From Batillaria attramentaria (Eukaryota; Mollusca; Gastropoda; Batillariidae), in the NCBI GenBank assembly GCA_018292915.2, contig JACVVK020000015.1, positions 1,707,501 through 1,771,500 of the forward strand: DNA of 64,000 nucleotides, in the 5' to 3' direction. The stretch's first letter is position 1. Every line of letters begins with the position of its first letter. Below are positions 1 to 9,705 of this stretch, piece by piece. The notes below the pieces were generated by a model. That model was not told the origin of the DNA. It saw only the letters and a program-made list of their open reading frames with translations, and did no database searches. The position numbers were made by a program, and so were the translations under genes.

Positions 1-120
1 CAGATCCCAAAACGATAAGAGAACGAAATTGCGAAAATGACCCTATACGCGTATCCTCTGAGCAGTTACCAATGAGGTGACTCAGAGGAAGCCATCAGAG
101 CCAGGACACGGACCTTGCAA

Positions 121-359
121 CTCTCTCTCTCTCTCTCTCGCCCTCCACCCTCCCTCCCTCCCTATCTCATCCGCCCCCCCCCCCCTCCCTCCCCCCCCCC
201 TTCCATTCCCTCCCTGTCCCATTACTTTCCACTGACTGGGCACGCGACGCCAATACAACGTCAGGAAATTGTCCTGCGGTGGTAGTCGTGGTTGCAAGGT
301 AGGTTGGAGGTGGTGGTGGTGGTGGTGGTGGTGGATGGTGGTGGCGGTGGTGGTGGTGA
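121..359. repeat. CT, poly-C and GGT simple repeats
   Basis: A (CT)n run (121-139) is followed by C-rich sequence with long C runs (172-200) and then by GGT trinucleotide repeats (308-359). Open frames here are low-complexity artefacts (poly-Gly/Pro/Thr) with no gene signal. Confidence 0.9.
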
Positions 360-451
360 TAATGGTTGGGTGGCTGCTGTCGCAGCGGTGATCGTGGCGG
401 TTAGGGGACTGATGGTGAAGCGAGCGGTGTGAGGATTAGAAGTGTCTGTAA

Positions 452-550
452 GTCTGTCTGTGTGCCTGTCCGCCGGCCTGTCTGTCTGTCTGTCTTTCCC
501 GTCTATCCGTCTGTCTGTCTGTCTGTCCGCCGCCCTATCTGTCTGTCTCT
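452..550 (+). repeat. TCTG tetranucleotide microsatellite
   Basis: Imperfect (TCTG)n array with interruptions. The Cys/Val/Ser-rich translation is an artefact of the repeat. Confidence 0.9.
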
Positions 551-611
551 GCTGAAACGTACTGGGCTTTCTGTAGTAAGAAATAATAATAATGATGATG
601 GGTGTGCGTGC

Positions 612-772
612 GTGTGTTTTGGAGTTTAACGTCCTTTTCCACCACGTAAGGATGACATCAAAGACGGGGCAACGAGGAAAAGGCCAGCACAAATATTTGG
701 TCCTGGCCGGGATTCGAACTCACGACCCGAGCATTGAGAGTCCAACGCTCTACCATTCGGCCACCCTGGCTC
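612..772 (-). mobile_element. SINE-A copy, near full length
   Basis: Read on the minus strand it begins with a tRNA-like head: an A-box-like GGCCGAATGGTAGAG block and a B box GTTCGAATCCC. The body follows (a 'ccaaatatttgtgctggcc'-like block, then the TTTGATATC-like block, here with a substitution) and ends with 'ggaaaaggacgttaaactcc'. It matches the TSD-bounded reference copy at 5581-5753. Confidence 0.88.
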
Positions 773-792
773 AATATAATAATGATAATAAT

Positions 793-794
793 CA

Positions 795-837
<43 letters not shown>

Positions 838-838
838 G
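793..838 (+). repeat. CTA trinucleotide microsatellite
   Basis: Near-perfect (CTA)n of about 15 units directly beside ATA-rich sequence and SINE-A. The following 838-900 contains GCGC plus an AAAAGTATT-like motif that may be a degraded LINE tail on the minus strand (weak). Confidence 0.9.
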
Positions 839-1786
839 ACAATACTTTTATTGCGCTGTATACAACCTATTAATAAATAAGAGTTAAGCGCTTAAAGATC
901 AAATCAAAATAACAAATGAAGAGGAAGAAATATATACAACAATATACAGAGCCATAACTTGAAGCTGCACCAAGAGTGTTGGCGCTGAAAAAAAGCAAAA
1001 ACAAAGCGTATCAAATCAGTCAAAATGTGTAAGTCCCATGTAAAAAAAAATTACGTGAACACTGACCAGAATTTCACCCCTTTTCCCCGCAAAAAAAAGG
1101 AAAAAGAAAAATTGAATTGACAATCTTCTTTTAAAAATCGAAATAAATGCTTGCATGGGTTGAAAGAAGAAGAAGTTATATTTGCCGCCTGCGACAACAG
1201 TTGATTTCAAGTGACATTTAGGCATCCACGCAGAGTCTATCGTGTAAAAAAAATTGTATAAAAACGCCAGAATAGAGTAATTTTAAAAAAATCCACGCAG
1301 TGTCTATCGTGTAAAAATTTGTATTTTAAAAAAAAACCGCCAAAATAGAGTATAAAAGAAAAACCCACGCAGTAAACATTCACCCCAGTTTTACTTGTTT
1401 TATCGTCATCGCATCAAAATGCTTGTGGTCACATGACTTCCCTGGTGACTCAAGGGGGCATACCGGGACATTTTCTCGGGTCACCGCGGAAGAGGTCAAG
1501 CCGCACCCACCTTCACCTTTCTCCCCCCACCCCCCACCCCCTGGCCTCAAGAGATCCATGGGGCATTCTCTCGGAGTTAGGAGCGTTTGTCAATAACTGA
1601 TATTAATAAGGCAATAAACATGGAGTCTTAGCCAGCCTGATGCGCAGTTCGTTCATATGAGAAGACGCCGCTGCAGTGACTAAGTGAGCCAGGGGAATAG
1701 CTTTCACTGAAGGAAGGCTGTTACGTCAGTGGGACTGACCGGGGTGGGGCTATGGTCGGCGGAATGTAGCGAAAGATAACAGTAGG
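839..1786. other. A/T-rich intergenic or intronic sequence, no gene seen
   Basis: A short duplicated phrase about 'ccacgcag.gtctatcgtgtaaaaa' recurs at about 1227, 1292 and (partly) 1363, making a degenerate triplet of about 65 bp spacing. Nothing else is recognisable; open frames are short and lack splice or codon support. Confidence 0.5.
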
Positions 1787-1795
1787 TTGGGATTT

Positions 1796-1975
1796 CCTGT
1801 TGTTGTTGATTTGTTTTGTGTTGTTGTTGTTGTTGTTGTTGTTATTGGGGTTTTGTTTTGTTGTTGTTTGTTTGTTTGTTTGTTTGTTTGTTGGTTGGTT
1901 GGTTTTGTTTTTGTTTTTGTTTTTTTGTTTTGTTTTTTTTTGTTGTTATTATTATTTTTTTTTGGGGGGGGGGTG
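1796..1975 (+). repeat. T/G-rich composite island (TTG-TTTG-GGTT-T-run-G-run)
   Basis: Order on the plus strand: (TTG)n, (TTTG)n, TTGG units, T-rich spacer, then a G run. The same order recurs in many other islands in the window. Reverse-complemented it reads C-run, A-run, CAAA, CAA, resembling an expanded retroposon tail. No coding potential. Confidence 0.85.
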
Positions 1976-2517
1976 GCGAGGAGGGGGTTGAGGGTTATTT
2001 TAATTGGTGTAGAGTCTTAATTTTTCATTCTCACTTTTTTTTTTCGAGCTGTGAGTTCAAAGACGATTTTCCATTTTACACCTGCTATTTAATGGACCAT
2101 AAATTATTTTTCTATTTCAATTTCAATTTGGTTGCTTGCTTGCTTGCTTGCTCGTTCCGTTTTGAAGATTAACGGTCCCTTTCCGCCATGGACGGATGTA
2201 CAAATAACGGGGCAGCGGCTTTTTTTTTAGGTAACCAGTCTACGGTTGTCTCGTCTGCTTCATCAGATGTGGCAAACAGTGTGCCAACAGCAAATCCAAC
2301 TACGCACCAAGCTCTTTAGGAGTAAAGACGACACTGGTCTTGCAGTCTGGCCTGATGGTGTGGTAGTGGTGAACAAGAAAAAAAAAAAAAAAAAAACGCA
2401 ACCGGTTTCAAAGTTTCAACATTTAACCAAGTCCTACCGAATTTGAACAATCATAATTGTGCTTGTTATCCGTTTGGGCTTTTTACCCATTATTCAAAAC
2501 ATGTTTAACTCAATTCC

Positions 2518-2650
2518 TACCAGGTACGTTTTTGGTCGTGCAGCAGTGGCCTCCTTTTTAAAAAAAAAAATTCAAATTTGGATTTGTGTGAGTGCTGCAC
2601 TTTGAGCCGTGTACTTGCGTTTGCTGCAGTAAGAACCGGGAAGGAACCGC
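2518..2650 (-). repeat. Dispersed repeat family D (inverted copy)
   Basis: Reverse complement matches segments at 5404-5560 and 16440-16610. Shared landmarks are 'ttactgcagcaaacac', an A/T-rich centre, then 'ggaggccactcgtgcac' and a 'ggaactgagt'-like end in the other copies. No coding signature; probably a fragment of an uncharacterised transposable element. Confidence 0.7.
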
Positions 2651-2676
2651 AACTCTTGCCTGATTTTCGCATACAG

Positions 2677-2797
2677 GGTGGGTGGTTGTTTGGGAGTTTA
2701 ACGTCCTTTTCCACCACGTAAGGGTGATATCAAAAGACTGGGCAACGAGAAAAAGGCCAGCACAAATATTTGTCACCATCCAGGATTCGAACTCACG
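2677..2797 (-). mobile_element. SINE-A copy, 5'-truncated
   Basis: Minus-strand SINE-A keeping the 3' body and B-box region (TTCGAATCC) but lacking the A box and the rest of the tRNA-like head. 5' truncation is typical of LINE-machinery target-primed insertion. Confidence 0.85.
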
Positions 2798-2806
2798 TTT
2801 CGCATA

Positions 2807-2869
2807 GAGGGCCAATACCGAAAAAGAGCCAAAAACATGGGATACTCCTGTGCGATGCGAAATGCGCTC
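2807..2869 (+). repeat. Dispersed repeat family E (short)
   Basis: Shares about 60 bp with the reverse complement of 16136-16203 (landmarks 'ccgaaaaagag', 'aacatgggata', 'acgaaatg'). Two copies only; identity unknown. Confidence 0.6.
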
Positions 2870-3400
2870 TTTTTCTTTTATTTAGTAGTTCTATTCTTTA
2901 ACATGGATCTCATTTAGAATGAACTGTCGTCGTTCTTTGACATTTGACACATTTACTATCCTTTGCATGGATTTTGGCCACGGTGAACGAAGCGGTTCAA
3001 TATTTAACAGGTTCCGCCAACCACAATCTGAGAGGTGAGTTTCGGAGCAGGAGAAGAGGTCCCTGATGAGCGGAATGGTGATTGAGCTGAAGACCTTATC
3101 GCTGCCGGAATGATGCATTAAGTGAAGGATGCTCTTTTTCCTGGGCATCGTCATGGTTCCTTGGCGTGACCCCAGGGGTCGAAGGGTGGAAAGTGCATTT
3201 ATAGGAGTAACTGGGAGGGGGGGGAGGGGGGCTGGATGAAGGGGGAGGGGGGAGAGGAGTGAGGGTTAAAGATGGTGGGGGTGTGTGTTGAGCGGAGATG
3301 TATTGTGAAGACATGCTTTGATTTAATTTGTAATACAATACAATAATATCACATTATTTGTCCGTTAAAGCCATAATTATGACGTATATAATGGGATGAT
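2870..3400. other. Non-repetitive stretch with G-rich tract, no gene seen
   Basis: A minus-strand open frame of about 87 codons (2891-3154) has no recognisable domain or splice context. 3210-3260 is a G-rich tract. I treat the stretch as non-coding. Confidence 0.4.
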
Positions 3401-3454
3401 GTTGGAATAATAATAATAATGAGGATCTGGCGTCCAACCTCCTGCTGGAGCTCT

Positions 3455-3743
3455 GGGCCCGTATGTAAAAGTCGAGGTTAATTTAACCCACGGCTAGGGG
3501 CCTAACCCAGACTAGGACAAAAGAAACCCAAAAGCAAAATTAAATAAGAAAGGAAGCGAGGAAAGGTAGGGGAAAAAATCCTTGATAACGGCTTAGGCAC
3601 CATGCTGGAATGGGCCCTCTTCTTGATTTAAAACAACGACAACAACAACAAAAAAAACAGCAGAAAATTTAACCCTAGAGGTAGTTTAGTTCGAGGTTAA
3701 CCCGGGGCTAAAGGCCCTAACCTCGACTATTACATACGGGCCC
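3455..3743. mobile_element. MITE-1 copy 1 (GGGCCCGTATGTA termini)
   Basis: The left end GGGCCCGTATGTAAAAGTCG is matched by the inverted right end (reverse complement GGGCCCGTATGTAATAGTCG). Terminal inverted repeats of about 26 bp enclose about 290 bp with inner inverted motifs (CTAGGGGCCTAAC / CTAAAGGCCCTAAC). There is no transposase frame, so it is a non-autonomous DNA transposon. A second copy lies at 25095-25380. The TSD is unclear. Confidence 0.85.
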
Positions 3744-3899
3744 TGGGCGTTTCACAATAGTAAAGTGGCATAACATACATACATACTAAATACATGTCAC
3801 ATTACATACACATTAAACACACGTTACATACACACCAAATAGACACCGTGGCAGAGCAATGCTCGCTGACGTCGCTGGTGTGGCGTGTATACATGTATC

Positions 3900-4062
3900 T
3901 TGGACTGAAATTGATGTGCTTTATTGTTTGTCGTGATGTCCTTAGCTGTAGTTTGCATACTGTTGCACTTTGTTATCACGTTCCTTTGTATTTGGATATT
4001 GTTCCATACCCCAAACGGGGAAAAAAGAATAAAAAATCTTTGAATCTTGAATCTTGAACCTT
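3900..4062 (+). mobile_element. Retroposon 3' end with GAATCTT tail
   Basis: Ends in 'gaataaaaaatctttgaatc' followed by a short (GAATCTT)n-like run. A short heptamer tail after AATAAA is characteristic of non-LTR retrotransposon 3' ends. No coding part remains. It abuts the 42-bp tandem array. Confidence 0.55.
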
Positions 4063-4065
4063 TGA

Positions 4066-4332
4066 TTCCAACTGAGGAGGTGAGTGGGTGTTTGGGGGTT
4101 TAACGTATTCCAACTGAGGAGGTGAGTGGGTGTTTGGGGGTTTAACGTATTCCAACTGAGGAGGTGAGTGGGTGTTTGGGGGTTTAACGTATTCCAACTG
4201 AGGAGGTGAGTGGGTGTTTGGGGGTTTAACGTATTCCAACTGAGGAGGTGAGTGGGTGTTTGGGGGTTTAACGTATTCCAACTGAGGAGGTGAGTGGGTG
4301 TTTAGGGGTTTAACGTATTCCAACTGAGGAAT
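4066..4332 (-). repeat. 42-bp tandem array built from a SINE-A tail
   Basis: Six near-identical 42-bp units followed by a partial unit. Each holds the SINE-A 3' terminal phrase (minus strand: 'acgttaaacccccaaacacc') plus about 20 bp of 'ttccaactgaggagg' sequence. The last full unit has one substitution (tttagggg). The open frame across it is periodic by accident, since 42 is divisible by 3. Confidence 0.95.
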
Positions 4333-4440
4333 TTGAAAGTTTTGCCTTGGTGTTTTTAATAAGTAATGGGAACTGAGGGAAACATATAAATGCATTGATG
4401 GGTAGGATGACATAAACGACGATAATATCTGTATGGGGGT

Positions 4441-4590
4441 GAGGTGGGTGTTTGTGCGTTTAACGTCTTTTTCCACCACGTATGGGTGATATCAAAGACG
4501 GGGCAACGAGAAAAGGCTAGCACAAATATTTGGCCCCAAGCGGGACACGAACTCACGACCCGAGCATTGAAAGTTCAACGCTCTACCATT
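4441..4590 (-). mobile_element. SINE-A copy, head slightly truncated
   Basis: Minus-strand SINE-A with full body. The tRNA-like head ends within the AATGGTAGAGCG block. It lies about 110 bp from the 42-bp array that carries the same tail sequence. Confidence 0.85.
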
Positions 4591-5020
4591 ATATCTATAT
4601 GAATCTATGATGGTGATGGAAATGTGGAGTGCAGACGTCATGACAAAATGTGTATTGATTTCAAGTATTGTGGATGTTTTGCGTTGATTTCTATCAGTAA
4701 TGAGACATTTCCAGGGACATAATTATCAAAACATTGATGAGTGGAAAGAAGAAAACAACGATGATTGTATCTAAATGGAGGATGGTGGGTGTGTGATGTG
4801 CAGGAAGATAGTCAAGACATGTATCGATTCCAAGGATTGTGAAAAGTTTGTGGAAACATTAATCATTTGAGAAGATGGGAAAACGACAATGACTGTCTGG
4901 ATGTGCTGGTTGTTCACCAATAGGCATGTAGCCTACGTATTCATCCAACGGTGATGTTATGAGTAAAAAGTGCAAACCTCTGGCTTCAGTGTGCTAGACA
5001 CTGTAAATTATGTTGAAGTT

Positions 5021-5188
5021 GTTCTTCTTCTTCTTCTTCTTTTCCTCCCCCTCCTCCATGTTCTTCTTCTTTGTCCTTCTTCTTTTTCTTCTTCTTCTTT
5101 GTTCGTCTTCTTCTTCTTCTTTGTTCTTCTTCTTCTTTGTTCTTCTTCTTCTTCTTCTTCTTTGTTGTAGTTCTTCTTCTTCCTCTTC
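5021..5188 (+). repeat. TTC-rich homopyrimidine tract
   Basis: About 165 bp of (TTC)n with CTTTG and CCTCC interruptions. Homopurine/homopyrimidine mirror-like DNA can form triplexes. Charged Lys/Glu frames on the minus strand are artefacts. Confidence 0.9.
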
Positions 5189-5189
5189 T

Positions 5190-5359
5190 GGGGAGCCGGG
5201 TAGAGCGTTGGACTCGACCCTCAATGCTCGGATCGTGAGTTCGAATCCGGCCTGGGGCCAAATATTTGTGCTGGCCTTCTTCTCGTTGCCCCGTGTTTGA
5301 TATCACCCTTACGTGGTGGAAAGGGACGTTAAAATCCCAAACACCCACTTACCCACCCG
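5190..5359 (+). mobile_element. SINE-A copy inserted in the TTC tract
   Basis: Begins GGGGAGCCGGG with a deletion that removes much of the A box (gggtagagcgttgg). B box GTTCGAATCC and the full body and tail to 'aaacacccac' are present. TCCTCTTC-like sequence on both sides may be the target duplication. Confidence 0.9.
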
Positions 5360-5403
5360 GCCACCCTCTCTCCTCTTCCTCTTTTCCTTTTCTTCTTCTT
5401 GGC

Positions 5404-5560
5404 GGTTCTTACTGCAACAAAACACGAGTATAACCAAAGTGCAACGCTCTCCCAGTAAGCTAAAGTTAAATTCATGCAGAAATAATTATGATCTTTTTAA
5501 AAGTGAGGCCACTAGTGCACAACCCCAAACTTACGTGGAAGGAACTGAGTCAAAATAGCT
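5404..5560 (+). repeat. Dispersed repeat family D
   Basis: Matches 16440-16610 on the same strand and 2518-2650 inverted. Landmarks: 'ttactgcaacaaaacacgag', 'aaattcatgcag', 'gaggccactagtgcacaacc', 'ggaactgagt'. Confidence 0.7.
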
Positions 5561-5580
5561 GTAGCTCAACCATTTCTCTC

Positions 5581-5753
5581 GGGGAGCCGGGGTGGTCGAA
5601 TGGTAGAGCGTTGGACTTCTAATGCTCGGGTCGTGAGTTCGATCCCGGCTGGGGCCAAATATTTGTGCTGGCTTCTTCATCGTTGCCCCGTCTTTGATAT
5701 CACCCTATGTGGTGGAAAAGGACGTTAACCCCCCCCAAACACCCACCCACCCC
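5581..5753 (+). mobile_element. SINE-A reference copy with 14-bp TSD
   Basis: Best-defined SINE-A. It is flanked by perfect duplications CAACCATTTCTCTC (5567-5580 and 5754-5767), giving a 173-bp element. A box TGGTCGAATGG at 5593-5603 fits TRGYNNARNNG. B box GTTCGATCCC at 5637-5646 fits GWTCRANNC. The body runs 'ccaaatatttgtgctggc', 'tttgatatcaccc', 'gtggaaaaggacgttaa' into a C-rich AAACACCC tail. The head is tRNA-derived; the parental tRNA is uncertain. The intact boxes make Pol III transcription plausible (inference). Confidence 0.95.
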
Positions 5754-5796
5754 CAACCATTTCTCTCAAAAGCACAATACCCTCAGTAATAGTAAT

Positions 5797-5935
5797 AATA
5801 TTTATATGGCGCCTATCCCCGGGGAACGAGCTCTAGGCGCCTTACTATCTAAAACTGAAGTTAAAAAAAAAATCACTCAATGCACACTACGTAAGAACAA
5901 CTCCAAAAGTAAAGGCACACACACACACACACACA
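5797..5935 (-). mobile_element. LINE 3' UTR fragment with (TG)n
   Basis: On the minus strand a TG run leads into a unique 3' UTR, then 'gcgccatataaatattatta', matching the terminal architecture of the LINE copies at 6107-6480, 14385-14784 and 16250-16445. No reverse-transcriptase part is visible. Confidence 0.55.
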
Positions 5936-6106
5936 ACTGAGAAGAAATGATAAAGGACAGGCAGAGACAATTAAACACCAAGAACAAGTACCAGTGATAA
6001 AACCCAAAAGAAATAAGGACAGATTGGAATGAGCCAGATAAAACCTTAAAAGATAGCAGTGGTGAGGAGCTAAAAGTAAGACTGACACTATGAGACTTGC
6101 ATATAA

Positions 6107-6176
6107 TAAAAATAATAATAATACATAGCTTTTATAGAGCGCCGTTCTCCAACTCCAAGGACTCGCTGCGCATTAA

Positions 6177-6233
<57 letters not shown>

Positions 6234-6480
6234 ACACGCTATTTACATCCCCTCGGCATACATACAATTTGGCAGTGCAACAGACTCATGATGCACACAG
6301 ACAGACTAAACAGAGGTTTAGCTATCAAAGGCTTTGCGGAAGAGATAGGTCTTCAGATGCGATTTAAACAGAGGTAGTGAGATCTGAAGGCGGAGTTCGA
6401 TTAGCAAGGAGTTCCAGACAGTCGGGGCTAAGAAGCTGAAAGAGCATATATATATATATTGCCACCCTTGTGCATTTCTC
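6107..6480 (-). mobile_element. LINE 3' end with reverse-transcriptase C-terminus
   Basis: On the minus strand a short frame encodes APTVWNSL...FKSHLKTYLFRKAF, the typical C-terminal signature of CR1/L2/Jockey-like non-LTR reverse-transcriptase polyproteins. It is followed by a 3' UTR with a long (TG)n (complement 6178-6237) and 'gcgctctataaaag' before TATTATT repeats. The rest of ORF2 is absent, so this is a dead 5'-truncated insertion. Confidence 0.8.
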
Positions 6481-6884
6481 GAGCTTCTCAGTTGTGCACT
6501 GACAGGCATATCAATAGTCTACCCACACACAAAAACCCAAAACCACACTTTCCGGAGCTTGGAACATATTTCTCTGTACAAGCGACTTTTTCCAGCTTTC
6601 CAATGCATAATTTACAGCTGTGATTTCCCCGGATAAAGGGTTTTAGGCAACATAGCATAGTGCGGCAGACCGCCCAGTGTAGACATGAGAGAATAAAACT
6701 CACCAGTGAGAAAGCCACAAAAAAAAAGCTTTCAAGCCTATTTACGTGTGACAGTGCCGCTGACAGCGACTTTCTCAATAATGGATGGAACGGGAAGATT
6801 AACCGTTAGAAAACATTTCTTTTCACTTTGCTGTTTGTGGTATGGATTTAGTGATTAGTACGCTATGGCGCGGCGCATGCGTTG
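6481..6884. other. Unique sequence, no gene seen
   Basis: No repeats or plausible exons. A minus-strand 96-codon frame lacks any recognisable domain. Confidence 0.4.
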
Positions 6885-6949
6885 TCTCTCTCCCTCTCTC
6901 CCTCTCCCTCTCACACACACACACACACACACTCTCTCTCTCTCTCTCT
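6885..6949 (+). repeat. CT/AC/CT compound microsatellite
   Basis: CT-rich, then (CA)n, then (CT)n. Confidence 0.9.
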
Positions 6950-7169
6950 AACATTCAATCACTGTTCCTCAGAAGTCGATTTTAACAGCTCCCCATCCAA
7001 ATGACTTTCAATTTCGAGTTGTTGTTTTTTTGGGTTTTTTCTTCCTTCCAAGCCAACATCGTAATGTGAACCGAAGAGAGGAGAGTCCACAGGCAAAATG
7101 TCAGCTGAGTTCATGACGATGGGATTGTATGAACAGTCAGTTTGTTGATAATTCGTGTCAAGCACACTT

Positions 7170-8345
7170 GCGCTGGCCATCGGCATTTAGTGACTTTTGG
7201 ATACCAGCGCAAATTTGCTGGCCATTGTTGTGTGGTGACATTTGAATATCCGCGCAAAGGAGAGGTGTACAGTGGACCTTTGGATACACGTGCAAACACC
7301 AAGAACAGACAGTTCAGTGGACTGTTTAACCGGAGCGAAAGACAGTTTAGTAGACTTTAGAAACCAGTGCGAAGGACAGACAGTTTAACGGACTTTTGTA
7401 AACACTATCCAGTGTTCCAAAGGACAGAGAGTTCAGTAAAATTTTGGAAACAAGTGCGAAGGACAGACACTTCAATGGAATTTTGTAAACAAGACCCAGT
7501 GTTCTAATGGACAGTAAAAGTTTGGAAACAAATGCAAAGGACAGACAGTTTAATGGACTTCTGAAAACACGATCCAGTGTTTTAAAGGACAGAGAGTTTA
7601 GTAACATTTTTGAAACAAATGCGAAGGGACAGACAGTCCAATGGACTTCTGGAAACACAATCCAGTGTTCTAAAGGACAGAGAGTTCAGTAAAACAAATG
7701 CGAAGGATAAACAGTTCAATGAACCTCTGGAAACATTATCCAGTGTTCAGAAGGACAGATAGGTCAGTATTTGCTGAGTTTGGAAACCAATGCAAAGTTA
7801 AGCCTGGTCGTTTGAATACATGAACCAGTGCGACCGACAGACAGTTCAGTATTTGCTGAGTTTGGAAACCAGCTGAGTTTGGAAACCAGTGCAAAGTTAA
7901 GCGGTCTTTTGAATACACGAAGCAGTGCGACCGATAGACGGGTCAGTGGAGCTGTTTGGATACATGAACATTTGCGAAGGACTGACAGGTTCAGTGGACT
8001 TGATATTAGATATGAACTGGTGCGAAAAAGGAAAGATAGTTCAACTTGAGCGGACTTTTGGAAACCAGTGCAGCGGACAGACAGGATTTTGGAAACCAAC
8101 GCGAAGAATAGAGTGACAATATAGTGGACTTTTTTAATACCAGTGCTTAAAGAGTGACTCTAAGTTTAACTCCATGACTACGGACTGTCCGTTTGCAGTC
8201 ATTTGCTGCCCAGACAGTTCAGTAGAATTTAAGAAACCACGGAGAGTTCGGTTGACTTGAGGAAACCAGTGCAAAGACCAAAGTGACAGTTTGGTGTTTA
8301 CCAGTGCTTCAGGGTGACTCCAAGCCTAACTTCATGACTGCCTTT
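7170..8345 (+). repeat. Degenerate tandem family 'gcgaaggacagacagttcag'
   Basis: At least fifteen diverged units of about 40 bp, partly organised as 80-88 bp pairs. Landmarks are 'ggaaacca.tgcgaagga', 'cagacagttcagtggactt' and 'atccagtgttctaaaggaca'. The 3' part (8110-8345) duplicates a longer phrase ('accagtgctt', 'gtgactc.aag', 'ttcatgactgc'). Frames in all phases are shadows of the repeat. Ancient satellite or minisatellite; no function assignable. Confidence 0.85.
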
Positions 8346-9378
8346 CGCCTGTTTGAAGTAATTCGGTTCTCAGACAAACCAGGGATTGGTCCCCCCCCCC
8401 CCCCCTTGTAAAACAGTCCAGTAGTACACCAATAATTAGGCTGCGTCACATTAGCCTGACGGAGGGGCGAGATTCACGTGAGAACGAGATCTGTGTGTGG
8501 TGTAACCCAGACGTACAGTTCGGTACAAAGTCTCGCGGTTTAATCATGTGACCGTCGCGAGCAAATTAGTCCGATTACCTCCCCTCTTTGTGATCTCTCG
8601 TAGATAAAAGGGGAGAGATCTATTGTTCACGTGGGACAGCCTTGCTTTGACATTTTGACGAATGAGGGTGGGCTGGTCCTCTGCTAGAGTCTAATTCAGC
8701 CTACTGTCTGACACCGCTGCGTAAAAGCTATTTAGAATGATTGCAGACACACGCAGAAAAGTAAGCGGCGGAACGGTTCTGTAGGCTGCTGTTGTTATTC
8801 AACTTTCCAACAAAAGAGCGTGGGTTGCGGATATTTCTGGGTTTTTTTTTATTATTATTATTTGCTCTACGTTGGTGTACTGATTGAAAATTATACCTCT
8901 CGGATGAGATTACAATTCAGCTTCACTCTGTCTGGAGCGTTGGCGTCATCTTGGCTTGCTCCTTTTTTTTCTCTCTCTTGCTTACTTCACAATTAATCGC
9001 TGACATTTCAAGAACCGGGCTACATTACAGAGAGATCCTGGAAAATATACGTAGGAGTTTTGTGGACTGAGACGCTATGAATTATGGGTGATTAGCTTTG
9101 TTTATTACAGGTCTGAGCAGATTGAACGACAGAGAAAATGCCATCATAGCTGAAGACAGTGATTTTTATTCCACTTTACGTCAGTCTCGTGACCAGAAGG
9201 CTTCTGGGTCTATTCCCGTACTGAGCCAATCCAACATTTGCGCGAACAGCGCATGTCTGAAAAGACGAATGATACGAATTGGAAAAGTAGCTTAATACTG
9301 GCTAGATGCGGTTTTCAGATCTGGACGTTCAGTAAAGGGAGTTAAGTTTCGAAAGTTTGAGCCACTCCATGCATAAAC
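8346..9378. other. Unique sequence with possible promoter-like elements, no gene proven
   Basis: Contains a C run (8391-8405), an inverted motif GATCTCTC...GAGAGATC around a TAGATAAAAGG box (about 8591-8620), and CACGTG near 8637. A 65-codon plus frame (9098-9295) has no recognised domain. A regulatory role is speculation. Confidence 0.3.
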
Positions 9379-9705
9379 ATGGCGGTTGTTGTTGTTGTTG
9401 TTGTCGTCGTCGTCGTCGTTGTTGTTAATGTTGTTGTCGTCGTCGTCGTTGTTGTTGGTTGGTTGGTTGGTTGGTTGGTTGGTTGGTTGGTGCCTTTTCC
9501 CCTTCGTTGCCTGTTTGTTTGTTGTTGGTTTTGTACTGTTTTGTTTTGTTTGTTTGTTTGTTTGTTTGTTTGTTGCTGTTGTAATTGTTGTTGGGGAGGT
9601 ATTTGTTTTGTTTTTTGTTGTACTTCGTTTTGTTGTTGGTGGTGATTTTATTTGTTTGGTTGGTTGGCTTTTTGGGTGTTTTGTTAGGAGGTGGGGGGGG
9701 GGGGT
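9379..9705 (+). repeat. T/G-rich composite island
   Basis: (GTT)n and (GTC)n, then (GGTT)n, then TTTG runs, then a G run near 9690-9705. Same ordered grammar as the 1796 and 26080 islands, and same strand. Confidence 0.85.

Noticed and set aside
1787..2172. Long open frames rich in Val, Leu, Phe, Cys and Gly across T/G islands
   Set aside because: They follow the simple repeats in all three frames and both strands, with no start context, domains or normal codon use.
3976..4479. 167-codon minus frame with repeated QLEYVKPPNTHSPP
   Set aside because: The 42-bp repeat is a multiple of three and happens to be open; the sequence is a SINE tail, not a repeat protein.
4986..5348. Lys/Glu-rich minus frames
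   Set aside because: Translation of the TTC tract plus the antisense of a SINE-A.
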